A stretch of 15,042 bases of DNA from Myxococcota bacterium (GTDB taxonomy: Bacteria > Myxococcota > Polyangia > GCA-2747355 > JAKLHH01), in the NCBI GenBank assembly GCA_022710245.1, contig JAKLHH010000053.1, positions 1 to 15,042 of the forward strand, written 5' to 3'. This document shows, in pieces, positions 6,027 to 14,596 of the stretch. A program made the translations under genes and the position numbers. A model generated the notes under the pieces. That model was given only the letters and a program-made list of their open reading frames with translations. It was not told where the DNA came from and ran no database searches. How positions within the stretch are numbered: position 1 is the first letter of the stretch; each line of letters begins with the position of its first letter.

Positions 6027-8498
6027 TCAGCGCGGCGAGCGTGCCTCGGCGCTCCGACGCTGACGCTCGATCAGGCGCGCCGCGAGCTGACGCGCCTCTT
6101 CTGTGATCGGCCGCGCCGGATCGCGGAGCCGCGCCTCGAGGTGCGGACCGTAGCCGAGCATGTACTGGGCGTAGGCGTCCCGCGGGTCCCGTCGCCAGAG
6201 CGCGTGGAGCGCGGCGACGACCGCAGCGCGATCTCCCTCGCGAGCGCGCCCCGTGGTCGCGCGCAGGAACCCCGGCACGGCCGGGAGCAGGAGCGCCGCC
6301 GCGGTCTGGCCTCGGGGACGGAGGTGGGCGAGCCGCTCGGCCCAGGCGTCGAGGGGCTCCCGCTCCGCGGGCGCCAGCTCGACGACGGGCCAGGCGTAGC
6401 GCATGACCGGCGCGTCCGCGAGCGGCGCCAGGCCCTGCTCGCCGGCGACCCAGGTCTCGGCCAGAGGGTCGCGGCCAGCGAGGCCGAGGCGCGCCAGCTC
6501 CCTGCTCACGCGCTCGTCGGCGAGCCGCCCGGGCGAGCTGGTCGCCAGCGCCACGGGGTCTGCCGCACCGAGGAGGATGGCCTCGTTGCGCTCGGCGAGG
6601 TGCAGGCTCGCGCGCGGGAAGGCGTCGAGGAAGGTGCGCACGATGACCGCCGCCTCCCAGCCCGAGAGATCGTGGAGCGGGAGCCACTGCGCGAGGACGC
6701 CGCCCGGAGCCAGGCGCGCGCGCGCGCTGGCGTAGAACTCGCGGCTGTAGAGCGCCGCCGCGCCGGGCGCCCGCGGCGGGGGCGGCTCGAGGGTGATCAC
6801 GTCGTAGCGCTCCCGCGTCACGCGCAGCCAGCGGTAGCCGTCCTCGACGATCAGCCGCACGCGCCGGTCCTCCTCGAGGCCCGCGTTGACGCCGCGGAAG
6901 AAGGCGAGCGTGCGCCGGATCGAGGGGCTGATGTCGACGGCGTCGACGCGCGCGAAGGGGTGCGCGAGGAGGGCCGCCGCGGTGGAGCCGGTGCCGACGC
7001 AGATGACCAGCGCGGCGTGGCGGTCCCGCGCCGCCAGCGCCGGCAGGTGCGCGAGGAGGCGCATGTAGCGCTGCGCGAAGAGCGAGTCGCCCGAGTAGGA
7101 CATCCCGTTCGCGACGAGGCGCAGGATCCCTGGCTCGACCGGGAGGTCCTTGACCACGACGGCGGTGGTGTCCTGCACGCCCTCGTCGGCGAAGAGGAGC
7201 GCGGCGCCGTCGTAGCCGCCGCCGAGGAAGTGCGCGGGGCCCGGGCGCAGCGCGAGGAGCGCGCCGAGCGCGAGCGGCAGGGCGAGGGTGAGCCGCAGGC
7301 GGCGCTCGAGGGCGAGGACGAGGAGCGCGGGCAGGCCGAGGAGCGCGAGGGTCCAGCGGGGGCCGACGAGGGCGAAGAGGACCAGCGAGGCGAGCGCCGA
7401 GGCGAGCGCCGAGGCGACCGTCCCGAGCCCGCTGACGCGAGCCGCCGCGCGGGCGAGTGACCGGGCCTCGCCCTCGAGGAGGCGCAGGGCGGAGCCCTGG
7501 GCGAGGCCGAGGAGGAGCGCGGTCGGCCCCACCGCCGCGGCGACGATCAGCGAAGCCCCGAGGAGGGGCCGGCCAGCCGCGAGCGCGCCCAGACGGCCGA
7601 GCGGCGCCAGCGAGGCCAGCGCGAGGACCGGCGCGAGGCCGAGGGCGGCAGCGCCGGCGAGCTCGTGGTGGGAGGGCGACAGACGCCGCCCCGCGGCCAT
7701 CCCGATCGCCTGCGCGAGGAGGTAGACCGCGACGACGGCAGCGAAGGAGAACGCGGAGACCCCCGCGTAGGGGATGACCACGCGGCACCAGACCACCTGC
7801 GCGCCGAGGCCGAGCGCGCCCGCAGCGGCGAAGCGCCGCAGCGCGCGGCCCGTCTCCCCGTCGGGCGGCAGCGTCGACGCCTCACCGGCCGCGGAGGGCG
7901 GGAGCAGCAGCCGGGCGAGGAGCGCCACCAGGAGGTTCCCTGCCGAGGCGACCAGGGCCGCACCGTCGAAGCCGATGGTGGGCGCGAGCACCAGGGCGGC
8001 CAGGAGCACGCCCCCGCAGCCACCGGCGAGGCCAGCGAGATAGATCCAGGTCACCAGGGCCTCGCTGCCCGAGGCAGGCTGCGCAGCCGCGAGGAGCAGG
8101 GGAAAGGTGGCGCCGATGGCGAGCGCAGGCAGCGCGAGGAGCAGCAACGCCTGGGCGATGTCGACGGCCAGCCCGGCGGCTCCGGCCACCCCGAGCAGAC
8201 CCGAGGCGAGCCCGCCCCGGAGCAGCGCGAGATCGGCGCCGAGGACGCCGAGCCCGATGATGAGCTCGGCGAGCACGTACGCCCGACGCGGGCGCGCGCC
8301 GCGGGCGAGCAGGCGACCACCGAGGAGCGAGCCCGCTCCCATCCCGGCCATGAAGATGGTCAGCGTGAGACCGACGCCCCAGGCGGTGTTCCCGACGAGG
8401 TGGGCGACGAGCCGCCCCCAGACGACCTCGTGGGTCGTCGCCGCCGCTGCCGAGAGGAGCGCGAGAGCTGCGGCGGCTCGGTGGTGGTGCCTGGGCAT
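6027..8498 (-). CDS. Fused membrane / spermidine-synthase-like protein
   Basis: The 823-residue product has two parts. Residues 1 to about 420 are almost entirely hydrophobic, with perhaps ten or more membrane helices, like an MFS-type domain. Residues 430-690 form a spermidine-synthase-like Rossmann fold: VGTGS (501-505) as the nucleotide/SAM loop, VDI with Asp522, EDGYRWL (552-558), and YDVITLEPPPP (565-575). True spermidine synthases have an acidic D-x-x-D/SDP motif where this protein has EPPPP, so polyamine synthesis is doubtful. The C-terminal 130 residues are helical and unassigned. ATG 8498 was chosen because the 50 codons upstream have no family character. A -10-like TACTAT 7 nt before the ATG suggests a nearly leaderless message. 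The real substrate is unknown. Confidence 0.82.
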   Translation of the reverse strand: MPRHHHRAAAALALLSAAAATTHEVVWGRLVAHLVGNTAWGVGLTLTIFMAGMGAGSLLGGRLLARGARPRRAYVLAELIIGLGVLGADLALLRGGLASGLLGVAGAAGLAVDIAQALLLLALPALAIGATFPLLLAAAQPASGSEALVTWIYLAGLAGGCGGVLLAALVLAPTIGFDGAALVASAGNLLVALLARLLLPPSAAGEASTLPPDGETGRALRRFAAAGALGLGAQVVWCRVVIPYAGVSAFSFAAVVAVYLLAQAIGMAAGRRLSPSHHELAGAAALGLAPVLALASLAPLGRLGALAAGRPLLGASLIVAAAVGPTALLLGLAQGSALRLLEGEARSLARAAARVSGLGTVASALASALASLVLFALVGPRWTLALLGLPALLVLALERRLRLTLALPLALGALLALRPGPAHFLGGGYDGAALLFADEGVQDTTAVVVKDLPVEPGILRLVANGMSYSGDSLFAQRYMRLLAHLPALAARDRHAALVICVGTGSTAAALLAHPFARVDAVDISPSIRRTLAFFRGVNAGLEEDRRVRLIVEDGYRWLRVTRERYDVITLEPPPPRAPGAAALYSREFYASARARLAPGGVLAQWLPLHDLSGWEAAVIVRTFLDAFPRASLHLAERNEAILLGAADPVALATSSPGRLADERVSRELARLGLAGRDPLAETWVAGEQGLAPLADAPVMRYAWPVVELAPAEREPLDAWAERLAHLRPRGQTAAALLLPAVPGFLRATTGRAREGDRAAVVAALHALWRRDPRDAYAQYMLGYGPHLEARLRDPARPITEEARQLAARLIERQRRSAEARSPR

Positions 8499-8505
8499 CG
8501 GGCGA

Positions 8506-8534
8506 ATAGTAGCCCTGGAGATCTGATCGGTCGA
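8506..8534 (-). promoter_or_regulatory. Possible promoter for a leaderless message of the SpeE-like gene
   Basis: TCGACC (8534-8529), a 17-bp spacer and TACTAT (8511-8506) give 4/6 matches in each box. The -10 is 7 nt from the ATG, so transcription would begin at or next to the start codon. No Shine-Dalgarno is visible before the ATG, which agrees with this. The match is modest. Confidence 0.4.
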
Positions 8535-8562
8535 TGGGTGAGCCGGACTGCGACAGCGAGGC

Positions 8563-9036
8563 TCAGCGGAGGTGCCCCGGCCGCAGCAGCCCGAGGAGCA
8601 CCGCGCGGGGCGGGCGACGCGACTCGAGCTCGAGCTCGACCAGGCCACCCTTCTTCAGATCGAGGCGGAGCGCGCGCGCGCCAGCGAGCGCGCCGGCGAG
8701 CGTGGAGAGGAGCGGCTCGTGGCCCACGGCGAGGAGCGGCCCATCGCCGGGGCGGGTCACCAGCTCGAGCGCGTCCTCGAGGGAGGCCTCCGGCGCCAGC
8801 GCCGCGTCCTCCACCAGCCGGCAGTCGAGACCGGCGCGCTCGATCACCTCCTCGGCGGTCTCGCGCGCGCGGCGGAGCGGGCTCGTGAGCACCCGCGCCG
8901 GCGGGCCCAGCCGCGCGAGCGCGGCGGCCACCTCGGCGCACTGGGCGCGGCCCTTCTTCACCAGCGCGCGCTCGGCGTCGTCAGGCGCGTCCTCGCGCGG
9001 CTCGGCGGTCCCGTGACGTAGCAGATAGAGGCGCAT
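8563..9036 (-). CDS. sixA: SixA-family phosphohistidine phosphatase
   Basis: SixA proteins are small histidine phosphatases that remove phosphate from phosphohistidine. In E. coli, SixA acts on the phosphotransferase system. The 157-residue product has the catalytic RHG (Arg7-His8-Gly9) at the N-terminus, SPLRRARETAE (52-62) with the second phosphate-binding Arg, and VGHEP with His106. Its length equals that of stand-alone SixA. GAGGGGAG just before ATG 9036 is a good ribosome-binding site. The gene follows the CYTH-CHAD gene by 27 nt, so it is the last clear member of the ppx-ppk operon. Mycobacterial MutT1, whose gene is next to ppk1, carries a similar histidine phosphatase domain, so the link with polyphosphate recurs. 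Its substrate here is not known. Confidence 0.88.
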   Translation of the reverse strand: MRLYLLRHGTAEPREDAPDDAERALVKKGRAQCAEVAAALARLGPPARVLTSPLRRARETAEEVIERAGLDCRLVEDAALAPEASLEDALELVTRPGDGPLLAVGHEPLLSTLAGALAGARALRLDLKKGGLVELELESRRPPRAVLLGLLRPGHLR

Positions 9037-9063
9037 GGCTCCCCTCGGTTGACCCGGTCCAGC

Positions 9064-10737
9064 TCAGTTGTTGACCACCGCTCCGCCCGGGAGCGGTCCC
9101 GCGATCGCCAGGGCGCGGCGCACCTCGCCGGCCCGCTCGCGGGCCTGGCGCGCCAGCCGGCGCACGCCGCGGGCCTTGCCCAGCTGCTCGTACGCTGCCG
9201 CGAGCGAGCTCCCGGCGGCCTCGGCGCCCAGGCGGCTCGCTGCCGCCAGCGCGCCCAGGACATAGAGGTACGGCCCGCTGGCGCCGCGCGAGAGTGCCTC
9301 GTCGAGGAGCTCGCTGACCAGCGCGCCGGCGACGATCCCGTCCTGGAAGAGCCCCAGGACGTCCTGGAACGCCTCCAGGCGCGTCACGCCCTCCGCGAAC
9401 CTCGCGTCGTAGAGCGAGCCGAAGAACTCGCACGCGTAGCGGAGCTTCTTGCCCTCGATGCGGAGGGCGTGGAGCGCCGCGGGCGCGGGATCGGCGCGGC
9501 AGGCGCGGGCTGCGCGGACGACGTTGCGGGCGCGCTTCTTCAGGATCGCGGCCGCCAGCTCGACGACTGGCTGGGCCCCCGGGTGCGACGGCCGGCGGCG
9601 GGGCACGCTGGCGAAGAGCGCGTCGGCCCGCTCGAGGAGGCGCGCGTAGCGAGGCGCCGAGAGCGCCGCGAGGAGAGCCGCCCGCGCCGCGTCGCGCCGG
9701 GCGCGGAGCACGGCGCGCAGCTCCTCCCACCCCTCCCGCGGCTCCTGGCCGAGGCGAGCCGCGCGCTCCTCGAGCGAGAGGAGCTGCACGTCGAGGTCGC
9801 GCACCGCGCCCAGCGCGCCGGCGAGCCAGCGGAGCTCGCCCAGGAGCCAGCGGCGAGCGCGCACCTCGAAGCACTCGCCGAGGGCCCGCAGCGCGGCGCG
9901 CAGGCGCCGCGTGGCGACCCGCATCTTGTGCAGGTACTCGGGATCGAGCCCGAGGCGGGCGCCCCCCTCGTAGCCGCGGATGGCGCCGAGCTGAGCCGCG
10001 CAGATCTGACGGGCGGCCGGGTCCGCCGGGAGCAGCGGCGCCAGCGTGGGCGGCGGCGGCGCGAGCGGGGGCGGCGAGCGTCCGAGCAGCTCGAGGGCGC
10101 GACGGTGCTTGCTCCCCTTCGAGGCGCTCAGGTCCGGGGTGGCGGCGATCTGCTGACAGAGCGCGTCGAAGGCCGGCACGCTCCCACGCAGGAGCTCGAG
10201 CTCGACCTCGAGGAAGCGGGGCCCGCCCCGCACGCCCGGCCTGGCCGCGGTCACCTGATCCAGCGAGAGCTCGGCCTCGCAGGCCTCCTCGCCCTCGCCG
10301 GCCTCGACGAGGATCACCTCGCGCCGCGCACGGAGCTCCACCTCCGGCGCGAGCTTCCCGTCGAGGCGCACCGCCAGCTCGCGCTCCAGGAGGGCATGGA
10401 GGGCGGCCGCCGCGTCCTCGCCGCGCGCCAGGTCGCGGTGCAGCTCGACGCGCTCGAGGACGAGCCCCGAGACGAGCAGGACCGGCTTCACCTGCAGGCT
10501 GCCGCGCCGGTCCTTGCGACGCCAGCGCGCGGAGAGACCAGCGCGAGCGAGGGCGCGGCCGCGGGTGTCGAGGTAGACGTCGTGGACCTGCACCGTGCGC
10601 GCCTCCCCCAGACGCACGCCGGGCGTGGCGCCGAGCACCTCGAGCAGCGCCACGCGAGAGAACCCCTCGCCGCCGAGGAGCTTCAGCTCGCGCTCGACGG
10701 GCGGAGCCCCGGTCCCCTCGCGAGGGGCCTCAGCCAC
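9064..10737 (-). CDS. CYTH-CHAD protein, polyphosphate-binding / triphosphatase-like
   Basis: The 557-residue product begins with a CYTH domain (about 12-215). The diagnostic ExExK is E15-R-E17-L-K19, and an acidic strand, FLEVELELL, lies at about 175-183. CYTH enzymes form a tunnel that hydrolyses triphosphates. A Pro-rich linker (about 220-240) leads to a CHAD domain (about 243-550). This has two helical halves with conserved His/Arg/Lys patches: LHKMRVATRRLRAAL (270-284) and LHALRIEGKKLRYACEFF (422-439). CHAD binds inorganic polyphosphate. I chose GTG 10737: GGAGG lies 6 nt upstream, and the start overlaps the ppk stop by 8 nt. A GTG seven codons further up lacks such a site. The domain order resembles E. 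coli YgiF. Confidence 0.9.
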   Translation of the reverse strand: MAEAPREGTGAPPVERELKLLGGEGFSRVALLEVLGATPGVRLGEARTVQVHDVYLDTRGRALARAGLSARWRRKDRRGSLQVKPVLLVSGLVLERVELHRDLARGEDAAAALHALLERELAVRLDGKLAPEVELRARREVILVEAGEGEEACEAELSLDQVTAARPGVRGGPRFLEVELELLRGSVPAFDALCQQIAATPDLSASKGSKHRRALELLGRSPPPLAPPPPTLAPLLPADPAARQICAAQLGAIRGYEGGARLGLDPEYLHKMRVATRRLRAALRALGECFEVRARRWLLGELRWLAGALGAVRDLDVQLLSLEERAARLGQEPREGWEELRAVLRARRDAARAALLAALSAPRYARLLERADALFASVPRRRPSHPGAQPVVELAAAILKKRARNVVRAARACRADPAPAALHALRIEGKKLRYACEFFGSLYDARFAEGVTRLEAFQDVLGLFQDGIVAGALVSELLDEALSRGASGPYLYVLGALAAASRLGAEAAGSSLAAAYEQLGKARGVRRLARQARERAGEVRRALAIAGPLPGGAVVNN

Positions 10738-12874
10738 GCTCCACCTCCACGCGAGCACGCCCGATGGGGACGAAGCGGTCTTGCCTCGCGGGCGGCTCCT
10801 CGGGGGGCAGCGTCCGCCGTGTCAGGTCGTAGATCGCCTCCTGGCTGGCGAGCGGCTTCTTCCCCTTGACCCGGTGGTAGCGGCCATCGGGCTCCAGCTC
10901 GCGCGCCTTCACCGTGTCGCGGAGCTGTAGCTCGAGGACGTCGAGGAGATAGCGGCGATGCGCCGGGTCCTCGACGGGGAACATCAGCTCCACGCGGTGA
11001 TCGAGGTTGCGCGGCATCCAGTCCGCCGAGGAGAGGTAGACCTCCTCCTTGCCGCCGTTCCTGAAGTAGAAGATGCGCGCGTGCTCGAGGAAGCGCCCGA
11101 CGATGGAGCGGACGACGATGTTCTCCGACAGCCCGCGCACGCCTGGCTTCAGGCAGCAGATCCCGCGCACGATCAGCTCGACGCGGACGCCGGCGCGCGA
11201 GGCGCGGTAGAGCGCCTCGATCACCTCGCGGTCCTGCAACGAGTTCATCTTGGCGACGATGCGTCCGCGGCTCCGCCGCGCCGACTTGTCGACCTCCCGC
11301 TCGATCAGGTGGAGGACGCGCCGGCGGAGGCCCGTCGGCGACATCTCCACCTTGTTCCAGACCGGCGGCAGGGTCGCGCCCGTGATGACGTTGAAGAGCG
11401 CCGAGGCGTCCTCGCCGAGGAGCTCATCGCAGGCCATCAGGCCGAGGTCGGTGTAGACCCGCGCGGTCGCGTCGTTGTAGTTGCCGGTGCCGAAGTGGAC
11501 ATAGCGCCGGATGCCGTCCTTCTCGCGCCGGACGACGAGGAGCGCCTTGCAGTGCGTCTTCAGGCCGAGGAGACCGTAGACCACGTGCGCGCCCGCCTGC
11601 TCCAGGCGGTGCGCCCAGCCGAGGTTGCGCTCCTCGTCGAAGCGCGCGCGGAGCTCGATCACCGCGGTGACCTGCTTGCCGTTCTCGGCGGCGCGCGTCA
11701 GCGCGCGCACGACGGGCGAGTTCCCGCTGGTGCGGTAGAGCGTCTGCTTGATCGCCAGCACCGCCGGGTCCTCGGCCGCCTCGGCGACGAGCTCGGCGAC
11801 CGGCTCGAACGCGTGGTACGGGTGGTAGAAGAGCCGCGGACCGTGGCGCAGCCACTCGAAGATGCTCGCGTCGCCCCGCCCCCGCGCGGCGAGGAGCGGC
11901 TTCATCGGCGGGTACTTGAGGTCCGGCCGGTCCACCGCGTCGTAGAGCTGCATCAGGTCCCCGAGCTGCATCAGCCCCTGCTGCGGGTAGTGCTGCAGCG
12001 GGTCGAGGTCGAGGTTCTCCTCCAGGACCTCGCGCACCTCCGGCTCCATCCGCGCGCCGTGCTCGAGGCGCACCGCGGCGCCGTGGCGCCGGCCGAGCAG
12101 CTTCTTGGCGATCGCGCGACGGAGGTCCTCGGAGGCCTCCTCGTCGAGGAGGAGGTCAGCGTCGCGGGTGACGCGCGCCGCGCTGATCGAATGCACGCTG
12201 TAGCCGGCGAAGAGCCGCGGGAGCTGCGTGGTGATCAGCGACTCGAGGGGGACCAGATCGAGGCCTCCGTCGCGGCGCTTGATGCTGATGAAGCGGGGCA
12301 GCACTCGCGAGAGCGCGACGAAGGCGAGCCGTCGCTTCGCCGCGCCCTTCGCCTTCAGGCGCGCCAGCCGCAGCACCAGGTAGAGGGTGGTGTTCTGCAG
12401 CATCGGGAAGGGGTGCGTCGGCCCGACGATCATCGGCGTCAGGATCGGGTAGACGACCTCGTCGTAGTAGCGCTGCACATAGGCCAGGTTCGCCGGCTCC
12501 AGCTCCCGCGTGTCGCGGACCCGCACCCCGGCCGCCGCGAGCGCGGTGAGGAGTCGCTCGCAGGCGCGCTCCTGGCGCGGCAACAGCTGGTTCATGATCG
12601 AGGTGATCCCCGCCAGCTGCGCCTGGGGTGAGCGCTCGTCGACCCCGCTCTCCTCGAGGCCCGCCTCCAGCTGCCGGTAGAGGCCGGCCACGCGGATCAT
12701 GAAGAACTCGTCGAGGTTGGAGGCGAAGATGGCGAGGAACTTGAGCCGCTCGAGGAGCGGATTCGCCTCGTCCTCGGCCTCCTCCAGGACGCGCTCGTTG
12801 AAGCGGAGCCAGCTCCACTCGCGGTTGAGCAGCGCCGGCGCCCTGCCCTTGCCTTTCTTGCTCGCGGGGCTCAT
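10730..12874 (-). CDS. ppk1: Polyphosphate kinase 1
   Basis: PPK1 reversibly polymerises the terminal phosphate of ATP into inorganic polyphosphate. The 714-residue product covers the four domains of the family: the N-terminal LNREWSWLRFNERVLEEA (16-33), a head domain, and two C-terminal phospholipase-D-like domains. The autophosphorylated histidine is His441 in LKTHCKALLV, followed by RRYVHFGTGNYND (457-469). The second active-site histidine is His598 in LEHARIFYF. All look intact. ATG 12874 overlaps the ppx stop as ATGA, so the two are translationally coupled. Its stop overlaps the CYTH-CHAD start. The size is typical. Control probably comes from the ppx promoter and its Pho-box-like repeat. 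Confidence 0.97.
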   Translation of the reverse strand: MSPASKKGKGRAPALLNREWSWLRFNERVLEEAEDEANPLLERLKFLAIFASNLDEFFMIRVAGLYRQLEAGLEESGVDERSPQAQLAGITSIMNQLLPRQERACERLLTALAAAGVRVRDTRELEPANLAYVQRYYDEVVYPILTPMIVGPTHPFPMLQNTTLYLVLRLARLKAKGAAKRRLAFVALSRVLPRFISIKRRDGGLDLVPLESLITTQLPRLFAGYSVHSISAARVTRDADLLLDEEASEDLRRAIAKKLLGRRHGAAVRLEHGARMEPEVREVLEENLDLDPLQHYPQQGLMQLGDLMQLYDAVDRPDLKYPPMKPLLAARGRGDASIFEWLRHGPRLFYHPYHAFEPVAELVAEAAEDPAVLAIKQTLYRTSGNSPVVRALTRAAENGKQVTAVIELRARFDEERNLGWAHRLEQAGAHVVYGLLGLKTHCKALLVVRREKDGIRRYVHFGTGNYNDATARVYTDLGLMACDELLGEDASALFNVITGATLPPVWNKVEMSPTGLRRRVLHLIEREVDKSARRSRGRIVAKMNSLQDREVIEALYRASRAGVRVELIVRGICCLKPGVRGLSENIVVRSIVGRFLEHARIFYFRNGGKEEVYLSSADWMPRNLDHRVELMFPVEDPAHRRYLLDVLELQLRDTVKARELEPDGRYHRVKGKKPLASQEAIYDLTRRTLPPEEPPARQDRFVPIGRARVEVERG

Positions 12875-14535
12875 AGACCCAGCACCTCGGTCAGCTCGGG
12901 CTCGAGGCCGAAGACCTCGCCGAAGAGATCGGACTTCTTGCGGAAGCGCTCGCTGATGGCCGCGAAGGACTCGCGGTCCGAGCCGTGGGTCTCGGCGAAG
13001 ACGCGGAGCTGCTCCGGGGTGACCTCGAGCCGGACCCGCTCGACGCGCTGCTGATCGTCCTCGTCGAGCGCGTCGGCGATCCGGAGCAGCGCGGCCAGCT
13101 TGAGCAGCTCGACCCGATCGGCGGCGCGGATCTGCGCCAGCTCCTGGCTCTCCAGGTCCGCGGCCGACTGTCGGTGGAACCGCGCGATCACCGCGATCCG
13201 CTCCAGGTCCTGACGGCTGAGCCCCATGATCTCGCTCGACGCGATCAGGTACCCGGAGTGGCGCTCGTGGCGGTGGAAGCTGACGTAGTAGCCGATGTCG
13301 TGGAGCAGCGCCGCCACGCTGAGGAGCAGGCGCGAGCGCTCGGAGAGGTGCGTGAACTCCCGGAGCTGGTCGAAGATCTGCAGCGCGAGCCGCTGCACCT
13401 GGTTCGCGTGCGCCTCGTCGAAGTGAAACTTGCGGCCCACCGCGCGCGCCGCCGACTCGATCTGCTGCGCGAGCCCGCGGCTGCCGCTGGCGCCCTCCAG
13501 TCGCAGGCGCGCGTCGAGGAGCAGACAGTCGAGCATGGAGGCGCCCGGCACGACGATGCTCTCGGCCGAGGTGTAGCCGGCGAACACCTTGACCTCCTCC
13601 AGCGCCATCCGCGCCATCTCCAGCGTCGGGTAGTCGAGGCTGGCGCGGACGAGCAGGTCGTCGGTCGGCACCCCGTCGAGCGAGGCGTGCAGCCGCTCGA
13701 GCTCGGCGCGGGTCAGCTCCAGCCCCGCCTCCCCTCGCTCCGCGTCGGCGAGCGCCTCGAGGAGCTGGTAGAGCTCCTTGTTGATGACGACGAGCGCGGT
13801 CGCCTCGGAGAGCTCCACCAGGCGCCCGATGGCGCGGACCTCCTTGTCGAGGAAGCGGCGCGCCGCCAGGATGGCGATCCGCTCCGTGGGGCGCGTCCCC
13901 CAGAGCTGCAGCGCGCCGAAGTGGCGTGTCTCGCCGAAGGTGATCTCGCCGTCCCGCTGCACGATGATCTGGGTGCCGCCGGCGCCCAGGGAGAGGAGCA
14001 TGCAGGTGCCCTGGTCGAAGCGCGGCCCGAGGAGGTGGTGGACGAACTGGTAGACGAGCCGCGTCTCCTCGATCGCCTCGATCACCTCGATGCGCAGCCC
14101 GCAGCCCCGCTCGACGCGATCCAGGAACACGTCGCGGTTGCGCGCGTCGCGGACGGCCGTGGTCGCCACCGCGCGGATCGCCGCCGGGTCCACGCCGTAG
14201 CTGCGCGCGACGCCGACGAAGTCGCCCAGCGTTCGCACCACCGCCTCGGTGGTCGCGAAGCGGATCCGACCGCCGCCAAAGGTGTCGAGCCCGATGGAGA
14301 CGGGCGCGGTGAGGATGTCCAGGCGCCGCACCGGACAGCCCGGGCGCAGCTCGCCCAGCGCCAGGCGGAGCGCCCGCGAGCCGACGTCGACCACCGCCAC
14401 CACCGTCCCCTCGGGAGCGAGCCTGGGGGCTCGCGCCGCGGGCTCTCGCTCCTCACGGGCGGCCGCCGCGCGGCGGGGGCGCTTCGCGCGCCGGGTCTGC
14501 TCTGCAGCCGGGGATGCTCTTCGCTGACGGGCCAT
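12871..14535 (-). CDS. ppx: Ppx/GppA-family protein with C-terminal HD domain
   Basis: Ppx/GppA enzymes degrade polyphosphate from its ends or hydrolyse pppGpp. The 554-residue product has a basic N-terminal tail (1-45), an actin-like ASKHA domain starting at VVDVGSRALRLAL (48-60, Asp50), the glutamates of EAIEETRLVY (153-162), and a C-terminal HD domain (about 370-540) with LLHDIGYYVS (His412-Asp413). The second phosphate loop is altered: LSLGAGGTQII (181-191) replaces the usual DIGGGSTE, so a metal-binding Asp and a Glu are missing. Activity is therefore uncertain. I chose ATG 14535 because the -10 box is at 14562-14557, which excludes the longer reading from 14574. The stop overlaps the ppk1 start by 4 nt. 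Confidence 0.88.
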   Translation of the reverse strand: MARQRRASPAAEQTRRAKRPRRAAAAREEREPAARAPRLAPEGTVVAVVDVGSRALRLALGELRPGCPVRRLDILTAPVSIGLDTFGGGRIRFATTEAVVRTLGDFVGVARSYGVDPAAIRAVATTAVRDARNRDVFLDRVERGCGLRIEVIEAIEETRLVYQFVHHLLGPRFDQGTCMLLSLGAGGTQIIVQRDGEITFGETRHFGALQLWGTRPTERIAILAARRFLDKEVRAIGRLVELSEATALVVINKELYQLLEALADAERGEAGLELTRAELERLHASLDGVPTDDLLVRASLDYPTLEMARMALEEVKVFAGYTSAESIVVPGASMLDCLLLDARLRLEGASGSRGLAQQIESAARAVGRKFHFDEAHANQVQRLALQIFDQLREFTHLSERSRLLLSVAALLHDIGYYVSFHRHERHSGYLIASSEIMGLSRQDLERIAVIARFHRQSAADLESQELAQIRAADRVELLKLAALLRIADALDEDDQQRVERVRLEVTPEQLRVFAETHGSDRESFAAISERFRKKSDLFGEVFGLEPELTEVLGL

Positions 14536-14556
14536 CACTCTCACGCCGGAGGAGGG

Positions 14557-14585
14557 ACTATAGGTCAAGCGCACGTCTCTATCAA
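14557..14585 (-). promoter_or_regulatory. Promoter of the ppx-ppk1 operon
   Basis: TTGATA (14585-14580) and TATAGT (14562-14557) are separated by 17 bp, each matching the sigma70 consensus at 5/6. Transcription would start near 14550, about 15 nt before the chosen ppx ATG. The position also shows that panC read-through is not the only source of this operon's message. Confidence 0.78.
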
Positions 14586-14596
14586 ACCTGGCTCAG

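Noticed and set aside
6009..7460. Long plus-strand open frame opposite the SpeE-like gene
   Set aside because: The product is a low-complexity Arg/Glu/Ala sequence without motifs. The minus-strand protein has clear domains over the same span.
8624..8641. Short CTCGAG-type repeat in the sixA 3' end
   Set aside because: It encodes a run of Glu/Leu codons (LVELELES) and is explained by codon bias.
9049..12631. Two long plus-strand frames opposite CYTH-CHAD and ppk1
   Set aside because: Both are antisense shadows of high-GC genes with conserved motifs. The products are Arg/Leu/Glu/Val-rich and resemble no family I know.
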